From assembly GCA_016169945.1 (NCBI GenBank), contig JADLSH010000365.1, positions 372,001 through 436,000 on the forward strand: a stretch of DNA of 64,000 nucleotides. The letters are read 5' to 3'. The position numbers were made by a program, and so were the translations under genes. Positions within the stretch are counted from its first letter, which is position 1; each line of letters starts with the position of its first letter. Positions 44,601 through 56,374 of the stretch are shown one piece after another. This stretch comes from Trachythela sp. YZ-2020 (Eukaryota > Cnidaria > Anthozoa > Malacalcyonacea > Clavulariidae). The notes beneath the pieces were generated by a model. It was not told where the DNA came from and ran no database searches. It was given only the letters and a program-made list of their open reading frames with translations.

Positions 44601-47600
44601 GAGTAGCGAAACATGTCTGATATTATACCTGGTTGCATGAAGACACTAGGCTGAAGTGTCGAAACGTTGGGTCGTGAATGTAATTTGTTCAGGGATTACA
44701 TTCATTTACTTAAACCAGAGTAGCGAAACATGTCTGATATTATACCTGGTTGCATGAAGACACTAGACTGGAATGTTGAAACGTTGGATCGTGAATGTAA
44801 TTTGTTCGGGGATTACATTCATTTACTTAAACCAGAGTAGCGAAACATGTCTGATATTATACCTGGTTGCATGAAGACACTAGACTGGAATGCCGAGACG
44901 TTGGGTCGTGAATGTAATTTGTTCAGGGATTTCATTCATTTACTTAAACCAGAGTAGCGAAACATGTCTGATATTATACCTGGTTGCATGAAGACACTAG
45001 GCTGAAGTGTCGAAACGTTGGGTCGTGAATGTAATTTGTTCAGGGATTACATTCATTTACTTAAACCAGAGTAGCGAAACATGTCTGATATTATACCTGG
45101 TTGCATGAAGACACTAGACTGGAATGTCGAAACGTTGGGTCGTGAATGTAATTTGTTCGGGGATTACATTCATTTACTTAAACCAGAGTAGCGAAACATG
45201 TCTGATATTATACCTGGTTGCATGAAGACACTAGACTGAAGTGTCGAAACGTTGGGTCGTGAATGTAATTTGTTCAGGGATTGCATTCATTTACTTAAAC
45301 CAGAGTAACGAAACATGTCTGATATTATACCTGGTTGCATGAAGACACTAGACTGAAATGTCGAAACGTTGAGTCGTGAATGTAATTTGTTCGAGGATTA
45401 CATTCATTTACTTAAACCAGAGTATAGCGAAACATGTCTGATATTATACCTGGTTGCATGAAGACACTAGACTGGAATGTCGAAACGTTGGGTCGTGAAT
45501 GTAATTTGTTCGGGGATTTCATTCATTTACTTAAACCAGAGTAGCGAAACATGTCTGATATTATACCTGGTTGCATGAAGACACTAGACTGGAATGTCGA
45601 AACGTTGGGTCGTGAATGTAATTTGTTCAGGGATTACATTCATTTACTAAACCAGAGTAGCGAAACATGTCTGATATTATACCTGGTTGCATGAAGACAC
45701 TAGACTGGAATGTCGAAACGTTGGGTCGTGAATGTAATTTGTTCAGGGATTACATTCATTTACTAAACCAGAGTAGCGAAACATGTCTGATATTATACCT
45801 GGTTGCATAAAGACACTAGACTGAAGTGTCGAAACGTTGGGTGGTGAATGTAATTTGTTCGGGGATTACATTTATTTACTTAAACCAGAGTAGCGAACCA
45901 TGTCTGATATTATACCTGGTTGCATGAAGACACTCGTGAATGCAATTTCTTCTGACATTGCATTCACATGCAGTAGCGAGCGAAAGAATGTCTATTACCA
46001 ACTTTGTTTTTCAACTATTTCAGGATCTTGGTCAAAAGAACTTTGGCCACATAACCTGTCCAACGTGCAACATGGTGTACACAAGTGCCCAGCCGGAGGA
46101 CGAAGCTTATCATGTCAAATTTCATCATAAAGTTGTCTCTGGACTTCGTTTTAGAGTACGTTGTCTTGCTCTTTGTCTTTCTAGCACCTTATCGTACATA
46201 TATTTAACAATTATACCATGAGCCCGAGTCGTATATGAGCTGATAGCCGACAAGGTGCGTAAATATAATCTTGTAGACATTAACTGCAGCAATAATATAC
46301 TCTTCTCTGTTGTAATATTTTTACAGTTAGTTCACCCACAAACTTGTCGCGACTCGGATTGAAAATTATTAATGTTTTTGTTATGTTTCTTTTTCATGAC
46401 TTAAGGCTGATTTCCATTCAGTGCAAAATGTCGCGCGATCGACCTTTTACGATCGTTTTCTTTTGAATTATGAGCCCTCGACCGGATCCGTTCCAGTCGA
46501 ATGCTCATAATTCAAAAGAAAACGATTCCAAAAAGTCGATCGCGCGACATTTTGCACTGAGTGAAAATCAGCCTTAAAAGTCATTGTGTGTTTATATGAG
46601 AGACGAGCCAGCCTGGCTAGGTGAGATCTCACGTCGCGCAAGTGGGATAAAATTTTCCATATATGAATGCTTCATCCCACCTGACAGGGATGGACTTTTT
46701 TGCCAATTTTGACCTATAATTAGGCGGCGTAGTTGGAAAATATAATCAAGGAAAATATGATCAAGGAACATAATCATTAATAGACCTAAGCAAAGACCAT
46801 CGTTAAAAGTCGTAATACAACGTATAGTTTGTTCAATCACAACAAAATATATTTCGCAGGCGCCATGTTTTCATATGAACAGTCACATGAACACAGAAAT
46901 AATTCGTCCCACTTGTCCCCCTTCCAATACGAGTTCCATACAAATGATTTAATAAGATTTTTTCTTCAGCGATAACTCGGTTAATAAGAGCAGTGATTGA
47001 AATAGATGATCATATATCTTAGTTCGCCGTGAAATCAAAATAGTTAAAATATGGGTGGCTGATTTACATGGCAAAATATATTGGCGAGCACGCCTATTCG
47101 CGGACAAAGTAAATTTTCTAAGAATACAATTTCTGTTCAGGGCTGGAAGACAGAACGTGTTGTTGAACATTTTGATGATGGTCGAGTCATTGTTGTTTTA
47201 CCACAAGATCCACCACCACATTTGAAAAAGGTCAGTTACCCTGTAGCCGTAAAATATTACAACTTATAATATTACAAATTGATATAGTATATTGCAATAA
47301 TGTACAGGTAGCAATGTTTGTTTCTTTGGCAGTAACACGCTCTAAAATAGTTTATTTTATCTATTTATTTATTTATCTTCGCCTAAAATAGACATACAAC
47401 AGTTCGCAGCCGTTCCCGTCCAGGTCTAAAATATTGTATATATGATTTCACTCGAAATATCCACCACCTAAACCCTCTATCTTAATTCAATCGAGTGAGA
47501 TGCAGAAAAAAACATCTTGTAGTTTACCTTATCACAACCCGCAGTACCCGCATCTATATATATACATGAACTTGCGGTTAACGCTTGGCAACTGGACTCT

Positions 47601-50600
47601 GTAGCTCAGTGGTCAGAGCGCTGCACCGGAATCGCAGGGCCGCAGGTTCGATTCCTGTTGGAGGACTTAGAGTTGTATTTTTCGCATGCAGCCGTTCCCG
47701 TTCAGGTCTAAAATATTGTCTATAATATTTCACTCGAAATATCCACCACCTAAACCTTCTACCATACAACAGTGATGCCAATAACTAACAAACACCTAAA
47801 CATAGACAATAATTACTAACAATAATAATAATTTATTAATTTATATTGCGCTTTTTACATGTAATGATCAAAAGCGCATAACAATACATTTTAAAAAACC
47901 CTAATACAATACTTATAGTAATTATTATACAAGTGATTAATAAGTAACTAGAGGTTAAAAGCCAACTTAAAAAGATGTGTTTTCAGACAAGATTTAAAAG
48001 TGTTCAGAGCACTAATATTACGGAGGTATACCAGAGTGTTGGCGCAGCCACACTGAATGATCTGTCACCAAACGATTTCAGCATCTTCCCCACTGGATGT
48101 GAAATGATAATACCCGAGTTGGAGCGTAGAGAATAGCGTACGTGTTTTCTTACATTTATAAGCTCCTTAATATAATCTGGCGCCATATCGTTTAGAGCTT
48201 TAAAAGTTAAAAGTAAGATCTTAAAATGAATCCTAAACCGAACTGGCAACCAATGTAATTCCTGTAAAACAGGCGTAATATGACTGTACTTGCTAGTAGA
48301 CTTTAATAGCCTAGCCGCAGCGTTCTGTACCCTCTGCAGTTTAACTAATTCTGGGACACCACCAATGTCTGGGACACCACAACAGTGAAAACCAATTACT
48401 GTGGGCCCTTCCAGGGTTCTCCTTATCAGGCGGTAACACAGTTTTGTGTAAACACAGTTTTGTGTAAACACAGTTTTGTGTAAACACAGTTTTGTGTAAA
48501 CACAGTTTTGTGTAAAACAGTGGTGTGTTCTATAATTGATGTGACGTTTTACTCAAAATGCAGGAAATAGCATTTCAGAGACTTCAGATTTCCAAATTTT
48601 CCGGGAGATCATGCCCCCCCCCCCCCCCCCTAGAGGTTTGTCAAGCCTCCGACGCTACGCGTGACGCTTACCTATTCAGACACCTTTTTTACCTTCCCCG
48701 CTTACAACTGTGAAGAACCCTGCCTTCTAAGTATACGTGACAACTACAGACACACAGCTAAAACAACTAGAAATACAAACATGCAGAATCCCCTCGCCCA
48801 TTCGAACTAAGCAAGTATACTTCCCAAATGAAGTATTCAGTTATAAAGTGTAGGTGTGTTATTATGTACTCTTTTAGCTTTAATTTGCTGTGAAATTCAC
48901 CTTAGACATTTCACAAAACGTGAGAAAATTTAAAGTTGTCATAAAACTTCAACTGTTTTACCTTTAAATGAAGTTTTTGAGATTTAGATGTTGTTTCTTC
49001 AAAATTCAAACTTAAACTTGCCAAAATACCTTTTAAGCTTAATCAATATTGTAATAACCGCACAGAGTGACATACGCCTTTGCCTTTGGCTAAACTGTAT
49101 GCAAATAGCAAGTATGCAAGTGCAAAATAGACACTTACCCGTTTAAAACACTTCAAAATCGTATCCTTTTTTCGATCATTCGACTGCTTTTTCTCCTGCT
49201 GACTTTAAAAGGTTAGAAAAATGACAGTTAAATTTCTGACGCATACATTGTCTTAGCCAATCATGAGGTTGTTAGTTACCAGCTTTCTCTCGGTCTGAAC
49301 TCGCGCATGTGCATAACATAACGCGTGACTTCCCCCTATTTTCCACCCCGGCCCCGACCCCACACTAACGCTAACTGCAACCGTAACCCCTGACCCTAAC
49401 AATTATTGTTCTAGGGAAAATAATTATTGTCCCTGAGACATTCCCACGAACCGAAGGTTGGGGAAAAATACGCATTTTAATCACCGCGGTAGATCAAAGA
49501 AAACCTATCATGAACTAATTATATTAATGACGCAATCATCTACTGTATTAGGTTGCGAGTGTTCGAACAGTGGTTGATGATGAACTTGGTTTTTCGTCTG
49601 AGACGTCACTGAGGATGCAAGACTCCAAGGTAATGTTACTGATAATTTTTACACTAACAAGGTTAAGCGTTGTAAGTATAAATCAGTAAGAAAAAAACTT
49701 TGATACAAGCATGAAGATATGACAAGTATTTGCAGCTTGAATAATTTCTGGTAATTGTGTTGCAGACGTATCTGTTCATTGCCGACAAGAAAGTGGTTGG
49801 ATGTGTTGTAGCTGTGCTCATTCAAGAGGTATCAAACATGTTATTTTTACTCTCGTTACCTTTTACTGCTTTCAGACTAATATAGAGAGTGATATTTTTC
49901 AATATTCAACACTGCTTTTCAATCTAAAGACCGAATGGCCCTTTCCATAACACTTAGCATAACAAATTAACTATACAGGGTGTCCCAAAAAAAAGTAAAC
50001 CCTTTGAAATTGAAATTAGCATTGCTGTCAAACAACCTATTTTATTCAATTCACACATGGGTATAATTAACTTGAACTGTGTGTTAAGAAAGGATTCAGA
50101 AGCTTTTTGTCTTCGTTTGAGGCCTGTTTTACATGTCGAATTTCCGTTGAATATAACTCGTCAAGTTTAATATGAAATATATTTGTGGGCGGAAATTCGA
50201 AATTTTTTGAAAAATCCCACTATTCTACATGTCATCCAGTAGACAAATTTGGCTTCTACCCAATTCGCAACATTGGATAACTTACATTCCTAAAGGCTCT
50301 TTTCCACTCATCGCAAAACCAACTCGCAAACTCGCTGCGAGTTCTTGCATGTAATTAAAATAAACTGTCGAGCATTGTGATTGGATGAAAGTACTCGCAG
50401 CGAGCTTGCGAGTTGGTTTTTGCGACGAGTGGAAAAGAGCCTTAAGTTACTATTGTTCTAGTTTGCGAAATTATAGAATAGAACAAATGTAACTAAGGAT
50501 TAAACTGATCTACATGAGTGAAAAAAAGTGACACTATAGAAATTATCCTATTGTTATAATTTGAATGCCTGAGCACTATGCTAAACGCACAAGTGCATAA

Positions 50601-53600
50601 ACTTAAATCATAAATGTAAATCATACGACCAGTTGGAGTAACAATAATGGTTCAATTGACTACAGAGCAACGAGTATTTGTTGTAACACAATTTACCCCA
50701 ATACCGAATGTAACCGCAGTGCAATAATCGAGGAATTCAACGCTTTACGGCAGCAGCCTGAAATGATTCGAAATGTGATGCGCGGAATGCACAGGCGAAC
50801 CATTCTTTGTCTCGAAAGAAATGGAGGACATGTTGAAGGGCACGGCCCATAGCTTAAACATTAATTTAATCAATTGTTGTTACGTGTAAAATAAAAAGCA
50901 AACCGTTTATTAGTGTAATCGTTTTGCTTGACTCGGGCGTTAAAATATTTGGACGAAGCGAAAACGTTTTAAAATGCTTAAATGTAAATACAATTTAATT
51001 AAATTCCCAGGTGTGTAATCACGCGCGTTTAAGAGCGGTTTAAGAACAATGAGATAATTTCTATAGTGTCACTTTTTTTTGGGACACCCTGTACATAATT
51101 CTTATTACCTTTCTTCTATTCTATGTTTTCGCAAACTAGAACAATTATAGTAACTAGGCATGTGTCAATGTTGTGAATTGGGCAGCAACGATGTAAACAG
51201 TGTTAGCTAAATTTGTCTATCACTCATTCTTTTGGCATATTTGTGACGTTATATAAAGGTAAATACTAAGATTTTTCTCGGCATCTCGGTCGATGGGAAT
51301 AATAGTTGATGGTGTTTGTGGATGGAATATTCGAACGAAAATTTATATACATTTTTAGACCTAGCCAGGAGCAGTTCGATTCCTGCCAGAGGCCGCAGAT
51401 TCGATTCCTGCCAGAGGACCTAAGGTTGCATTTTTCGCAACTGCTCCTGACAAGGACTAAAAATGTATATAAATTTTCGTTCGAATATTCCATCCACAAA
51501 CACCATCAACTATTATTCCCATCGAACGAGATGCCGAGAAAAATCTTAGTATTTACCCATATACCATATACTGGCATTCTTCCCATATATGTAAAAGAAC
51601 TTGCGGTTAATGCTCAGCAACTGGACTCTGCAGCTCAGTTGGTTAGAGCGCTGCACCGGAATCGCAGGGACACAGGTTCGATTCCTGCCAGAGGGCCTAA
51701 GGTTATATAAAGGACCTATTAAGTTCACCAGTCGATCGTTAGATACATGGAATATGTCAACCACGAAAACTCTCCTGGGGTTCCGCCCTTTCGCAATGAA
51801 TAAAAGACAACATGTTTCTCTTTGAAAATTTCAGGCGTTTCCTCTCTTACCATGTACGACAAATGGAGACGAAATTGAAAAGGCAGAGCAAGGGGCATGG
51901 TGTTGTAGGTATGAAATATCTATTATTTTGTTTAAGGCCATGTTAAACGTAGCCTGCGCGGCAGGCTCTTGGGATAAATAAGAGCCTGCAACAATCTCCA
52001 AGGAAATTTGATTCCGCCCACCTAATTAGAATGATAATTTATGTCAAATGCAACCAATCATATTCGAAATTCGTATGCGTAAGTAATTACTTTTAATAGT
52101 TCAAAATCAAAACAAAACTTTCAAAGTTATTAATATTACAATATAATGTCGTTAAGAAATAAAAACGTACACTACACTACACAAAATGTTATACAAGCCA
52201 ACGTCGCTTTAGTACGTACATAAATATGTGGTACACGTTTCATGATGAACTATAAATGAATATATATAGCCGCCACAACAAAAATTTTGACTTCATAAAC
52301 AGTTAATACCGATACTCACGCGACCACAGGCGGCCCAATCTTGGGTAGAGTTGTATTTATAGTATACTATATAAAGATTGTATTATGGTAAAAATATGTG
52401 ATGAAAATATATATTTTAAATAAAATTTACTTGCCTAACTTGTTGTTTGTGTTCTCCTTTTATCCTTACTTTGTTGAGCTATGAATTCATCGAAAGTTTT
52501 TGCTTGATGCCTGCGGTCGACGCCAAATACTTAATAGGAGTTAAAGGCTAATTATTCGCAGCCCCGGATCCGTCGAGACAAACATGCCAATACGAATATT
52601 CTCCCTCTTAAATTGCTTTATTCTCCAAGAAAATTCGCCAGCATGTAGCACAAACACCGATCTTTTCATATATAACGATACTTTAACATCTCGGGCAATT
52701 TTTAAACCAATTTTTGATCAATAGAAATCAAAATCCCCACTCTGTTGAACTGACAACGACCGAAAATGGACACATCGGCAGCTTGGCCAACTGGCCTCCT
52801 CTACCGTTGAGAATTGCAGGGGGTGCAATGCCAATCAGCACACAGCATGAAAATACCAAACATATATTTCCGGTTACAGCCAGCCAATCACGACCGCACT
52901 TGTGATTGTTTACATTTTTCAAAATCTGATATTCAAAAAGACTATATCAAGATGTTGTCGTCGCACCCCCCTGCAAATCTCAACGGTAGAGGAGGCCAGG
53001 TGGCCAAGCTGACGATGTGTCCATTTTCGGTCGTTGTCAGTTCAACAGAGTGGAGATTTTGATTTCTATTGATCAAAAATTGGTTTAAAAATTGCCCGAG
53101 ATGTTAAAGTATCGTTATATATGAAAAGATCGGTGTTTGTTCTACATGCTGGCGAATTTTCTTGGAGAATAAAGCAATTTAAGAGGGAGAATATTCGTAT
53201 TGGCATGTTTGTCTCGACGGATCCGGGGCTGCGAATAATTAGCCTTTAACTCCTATTAAGTATTCGGCGTCGACCGCAGGCATCAAGCAAAAACTTTCGA
53301 TGAATTCATAGCTCAACAAAGTAGGGATAAAAGGAGAACACAAACAACAAGTTAGGCAAGTAAATTTTATTTAAATATATATTTTCATCACATATTTTTA
53401 CCATAATACAATCTTTATATAGTATACTATAAATACAACTCTACCCAAGATTGGGCCGCCTGTGACGCGACCGACTCAAAAATACAATAATTTACGAAAT
53501 AAGAACGGCAACTTTAAGGAAGAAAATACCATCCTAGGTTCAAATATAATGATAAACTTGAAAAAAATAAATAGAATATGACCAGTTATGAGTGAACATA

Positions 53601-55223
53601 ATATGTTGCAGTCTATGATTACATGAACAAAGTTTGTTAATAATCGAGGTAAATTTCATAAATACAAGATGACTGTTTGTAGTTGTAACATATTAAGACA
53701 CAACATGCATATATTCAACGGGCAAAACGATAAAACAGTCTAAATACAGCGACAGATATTCCAAACTTGTCTTTAGCTTTAATATGATACAAAATATTTG
53801 CCATAATTTCAAGTTGATGTCTGATGATACGTATTTATAATAGTTTATACAATATAGTTTATATCCTGCATGTTCTTCAACTTGTCAATGCAGTTATCCA
53901 ATGAGAAAAACCGTCAAAACATCTCGACAATTGGCGGCTGTTCAGTTTCAGTTTGAAACCCAAATTTACACTTTCAAAAAGGACGCATTTATAACATTTA
54001 GGACCGCTTTTACAGTTTTTTTTTGCCCAATTATACGTATTTTGGCATATATTATTATTTCAGCCAATTGCAGGCTCTTATTTATCCCAAGAGCCTGCCG
54101 CGCAGGCTATGTTAAACGTGGCAATTCTTCTTGCAACTTTCATCGCAATTCGGACATAGAGCGATGTTATGTTAAAAAGTCTTAACAGTAAATCAACGAG
54201 CATGGCATGAACTACTTGTCACGTTTCTGATATTTTCATTATCGATCATTTCTTTCATGCCTTTACGGTATGTTACACGTGAGGAAAAGGTGAACGATGT
54301 AAAGTGCGGAGTAAGTTAAGTTTTACTGTGAATAGGTTTTACATAACTTAAAAAACTCATTAATAATTCATGAGGAAAACACAAAGATAAATCATGACCG
54401 TATCGTGGTTTTATATGTGATAAAAAATCCTCCTGATTTACATAAACTTTAGCTTCGATTTTCTGGGCTTAGACAACGTTATTTTTCAAAATTACTACGT
54501 CAACGAACTTACCAAATGGTGATCGTTTTTTAAGCTATTCAAAACATTCGCAGAACGTGTTTTAGCAGATATAAAACACTCGGCTTCGCCTCGCGTTTTA
54601 TATCTGATAAAACACTCCTGCTCGTGTTTTAAATATTACATGACTCTGTGTCTGAAATTGCGTTGCAAGTTGCAGTAAAAATGCCTCCTGTAACATGGCT
54701 TTAATGGCGTAGTGTGGCGATATCGTAAAATGGCGTTAGAAGTCACACCGTTATGATTTTGTGGGGTTTTTTTAGCTCGGCGTCTGTGCGTGCACAATGT
54801 GGAATAAGCAGGATCTGGGTGTTACAACAGTATAGAAGAAAGAGAATTGCCACTAGGATCTTGGATTGTGTCAGGTAGGCAATTTATATGGTCATGGGTT
54901 CATGGTTTTGGTGATGGTGGCGGTGATGATGATGGTGGTGGTAATGATGATGGTAATGATGGTGGTGATGGTGATGGTGATGATGGTGATTCTGGTATAT
55001 GCATTTAATGCGTGCTGGTTGATATAAGGGTAGTTTTATGATCGCTTTGCATGAATGATATAACCAATCGTAAGTAATCTAATACTTTCATTAATTTAGA
55101 AATGACTTCATGTTTGGTGGAGTGGTTGCGAAAGAATTGCTGGCTTTCTCAGATCCAACACCTCTTGGCAAGCAGCTCGCAGAGTCTTACTGTGGCATTG
55201 AAAATTTCTTAGTTTTTCGCTGA
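41685..55223 (+). CDS. ESCO: ESCO-type cohesin N-acetyltransferase, complete, 9 exons
   Basis: Acetylates the SMC3 head of cohesin during S phase to establish sister-chromatid cohesion. Exons 41685-43312, 44218-44275, 46024-46155, 47141-47230, 49552-49629, 49766-49828, 51835-51908, 54776-54874 and 55100-55223 join in phase to 781 residues. The long disordered N-terminus (1-560) is basic and Ser-rich. It holds four tandem repeats of about 53 residues (243-421) and a PCNA-interacting box QSSITKYF (504-511). The C2H2 zinc finger (C574, C577, H592, H596) follows, with the family's PEDE. The GNAT-like acetyltransferase domain includes GWKTERVVEHFDDGRVIVVL, FIADKKVVGCVVA, CGISRIWV and YRRKRIATRILD (acetyl-CoA loop). 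The end FSDPTPLGKQLAESYCGIEN.FLVFR is diagnostic. Intron 1 has a GC donor; the nearby GT (43317) would break the frame. Whether it corresponds to ESCO1 or ESCO2 cannot be told; invertebrates often have one gene. Confidence 0.96.
42411..42947 (+). repeat. Coding minisatellite: four 53-residue repeats in ESCO
   Basis: Repeats start at about residues 243, 286, 339 and 392, period about 159 bp. Consensus SENGIFG.PISSCRS, then SLKGT and TKS. Copies 3 and 4 are closest; copy 4 is truncated after about 30 residues. Confidence 0.92.
43397..43617. mobile_element. MITE in ESCO intron 1
   Basis: 221 bp with about 75-bp arms (TAGG.AACTTTAGATTTGAC; inner ACGAGAACGACTACGA and GTTAAATATCTGCTAATAC). Inserted in a copy of the 115-bp minisatellite, whose halves flank it (43350-43396 and 43618-43636). 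Confidence 0.88.
43637..43993. mobile_element. CCGGTCA-rich MITE in ESCO intron 1
   Basis: 357 bp, ends CAGGACTCGAAATAACG and CGTTATTTCGAGCCCTG, subterminal TTGTCCGGTCAA repeats. Flanked by CTACC on both sides. It lies 20 bp after the previous MITE, in the same minisatellite copy, which resumes at 43999. Confidence 0.85.
44318..45930 (+). repeat. 117-bp satellite array, about 14 copies
   Basis: Head-to-tail units of 116-118 bp in ESCO intron 2, marked by CCTGGTTGCATGAAGACACT, CGAAACGTTGGGTCGTGAAT and AGAGTAGCGAAACATGTCTG. Two unit subtypes alternate irregularly (CTGGAATGTC or CTGAAGTGTC before GAAACG), suggesting unequal exchange. Ends 90 bp before exon 3. Confidence 0.95.
46401..46577. mobile_element. 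Palindromic MITE in ESCO intron 3
   Basis: 177 bp, ends TTAAGGCTGATTTCCATTCA and complement. The inner CGCGCGATCGA and TTTTCTTTTGAATTATGAGC arms leave only a short loop, so single strands would form one long hairpin. Confidence 0.88.
47390..47770 (+). mobile_element. SINE-B, with partial tandem duplication
   Basis: tRNA-like head at about 47597-47665: A-box TAGCTCAGTGGTCAGAGCG and B-box GGTTCGATTCC, spaced as in a tRNA. The tail contains GTCTAAAATATTG and CACTCGAAATATCCACCACC, and the tail motif also precedes the head at 47425-47470. The minus-strand frame through it is not a gene. Confidence 0.8.
47818..48480 (-). mobile_element. 5'-truncated CR1/L2-type LINE fragment
   Basis: A minus-strand open frame of 155 codons (48471-48004) includes VKLQRVQNAAARLL, then ITPVLQELHWLPVRFRI and FKILLLTFKALN. 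This is the end of a reverse-transcriptase ORF of the CR1/L2 group. A short 3' UTR follows, ending in an ATT-rich tail (47818-47840). 5'-truncated at a 17-bp minisatellite (ACACAGTTTTGTGTAAA, 48436-48525). The most intact LINE scrap in the window. Confidence 0.85.
49976..51091 (+). mobile_element. Internally deleted Tc1/mariner-like element
   Basis: Inverted ends CAGGGTGTCCCAAAAAAAAG and complement, next to TA on both sides (49974-49975, 51092-51093). At 50639-50850 the start of a transposase (MVQLTTEQRVFVVTQFT) is followed within about 80 bp by what looks like its last residues (MHRRTILCLERNGGHVEG), so the catalytic core is deleted. An inner copy of the right-end subterminal sequence, inverted, begins at about 50518. 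ESCO intron 6. Confidence 0.8.
50291..50444. mobile_element. MITE nested in the mariner-like element
   Basis: About 154 bp, ends AAGGCTCTTTTCCACTC and complement, inner ACTCGC(A/G)AGCTCGCTGCGAGT arms. Non-coding. Confidence 0.8.
51257..51557. mobile_element. Fold-back of SINE-B tail around a B-box core
   Basis: Nearly perfect inverted arms of about 110 bp (GTAAATACTAAGATTTTTCT, TTGATGGTGTTTGTGGATGG, CGAACGAAAATTTATATACA) around a core with two copies of GATTCGATTCCTGCCAGAGG-like B-box sequence. SINE-B head sequence follows at 51600-51700. Confidence 0.85.
51600..51705 (+). mobile_element. SINE-B head copy
   Basis: Canonical A-box TAGCTCAGTTGG-type word (here CAGCTCAGTTGGTTAGAGCG) and B-box GGTTCGATTCC. 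tRNA-like but with no acceptor-stem pairing I could close, and repeated elsewhere, so not a tRNA gene. Confidence 0.8.
51950..54109. mobile_element. 2.16-kb Mutator-like non-autonomous element
   Basis: Inverted ends TAGCCTGCGCGGCAGGCTC and complement extend about 45 bp (TTGGGATAAATAAGAGCCTG). Flanked by the 9-bp duplication TGTTAAACG (51941-51949 and 54110-54118), as Mutator-like elements make. No transposase. About half of it is the nested fold-back at 52325-53464. ESCO intron 7. Confidence 0.85.
52325..53464. mobile_element. 1.14-kb fold-back nested in the Mutator-like element
   Basis: Two arms of about 495 bp, nearly identical and inverted, around a spacer of about 150 bp. Ends CACAGGCGGCCCAATCTTGG and complement. 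The direct repeat ACGCGAC(C) flanks it at 52318 and 53465, so 7 or 8 bp. The high arm identity implies recent origin or gene conversion. A related single end is at about 40020-40200. No convincing frame. Confidence 0.88.
54908..54990 (+). repeat. GAT/GGT trinucleotide microsatellite
   Basis: Imperfect GGTGATGATG repeat in ESCO intron 8, the same G-rich-on-plus polarity as 16008-16170. Confidence 0.9.
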
Positions 55224-56037
55224 CTGCCTCGTGCCTTCGTGTGTTTTGAGGTTAGCGTCAACTGGAAACGACCAGTGGCAGTGCAATAATGTCGACTTGC
55301 TCAGTGCTAATAATGTCGACTGCGCATCCAAATGACGCGTTCTGCGTCGGGATAAAATTGCAGTTGAATCATAACATGTAGCTGTGGAAGAATTAAAATA
55401 TGCATATCGAAGTATTCATCATTTGTGTTTCACATATAGCCACAATGGAACTGTCATTAAATATTTTTGTACTAGCATATTTGTCTTCTGTGTAAAGCAA
55501 AATGAAGAAGGTGCTCTTAAGGGAATACTTTCTATAATTTGAAGAGAGTCAACCGTGCGAAAATTAGTTTTTCTTCGAGCAACTTTTTGCGTATTGAAAT
55601 CACGTTGCAATTCAATTGCATTGATTGAACAGTTGAATACTTCGATATGCACATTTTTTCCCAACGACGTCATCATTTAGATGGATAGTCGACATTAGGA
55701 ACAGGTCTATTCCATTTATTGGGTTTTTTGGGTTTTTAGGCCATGCATAGAAAGTTATAAATTTTAAAGAAAAATATAAAAAACTATAAAACAACATAGA
55801 GTTGCATATTTAAATGTTGAATTATAGAAAGTTCTATATTCTGTTGTATATTAATATATATTTACTCTCCATGATTATGAAATTATCATTACATAACATA
55901 CGAATGGAAAATAGTATCGTTTGAATGATGAACACTCGTAAGATAAAAATATTGTCTGTTCTCACCGAAAACTTCAATGTTTGTAACGACAATTCAACTG
56001 GTTTCACTTGGTGCATTCAATCAGTGTGAAGGTACAT

Positions 56038-56374
56038 ACGTAAAAAGCTCACATGTATCTTGTCAACAAGATGTGTTCGCAACAGGCTTGTCAACAAGTT
56101 GTAACAATGTTGTTATTTTATCAAGTTGCTACAAGGTTGTCATTCACAACTTGTTAACAAGTTGTTGAATTGCAGGACGATAACAAGTTGTTGGAACAAC
56201 TTGTAACAAGTCTGTTGAGTCAACAACCTTGTAGCAAGTTGTCAACAAGCCGATGACAACTTGTCAACAAGCTGGAAACAAGCGGTGCGAACACATCCTG
56301 ATAACAAGTTGTTGAAACAGCATTGGTACAAGTCTTCTGCAGGTTTGTTACAACTTCTGCTTTTACGCGTGTAC
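56038..56374 (+). repeat. ACAAGTTGT-rich repeat R9, copy 3
   Basis: Closest to the 13377-13690 copy in sequence and orientation (CAGGACGATAACAAGTTGTT, GCGAACACATCCTGATAACA). Confidence 0.75.

Noticed and set aside
47595..47670. tRNA gene
   Set aside because: A and B boxes are present, but the acceptor stem does not close and near-identical heads recur at 51600, 57782, 63693 and 63905 with a shared tail, so it is a SINE.
52714..53062. Short frames within the fold-back arms
   Set aside because: Mirror-image frames created by the inverted arms; no known protein.
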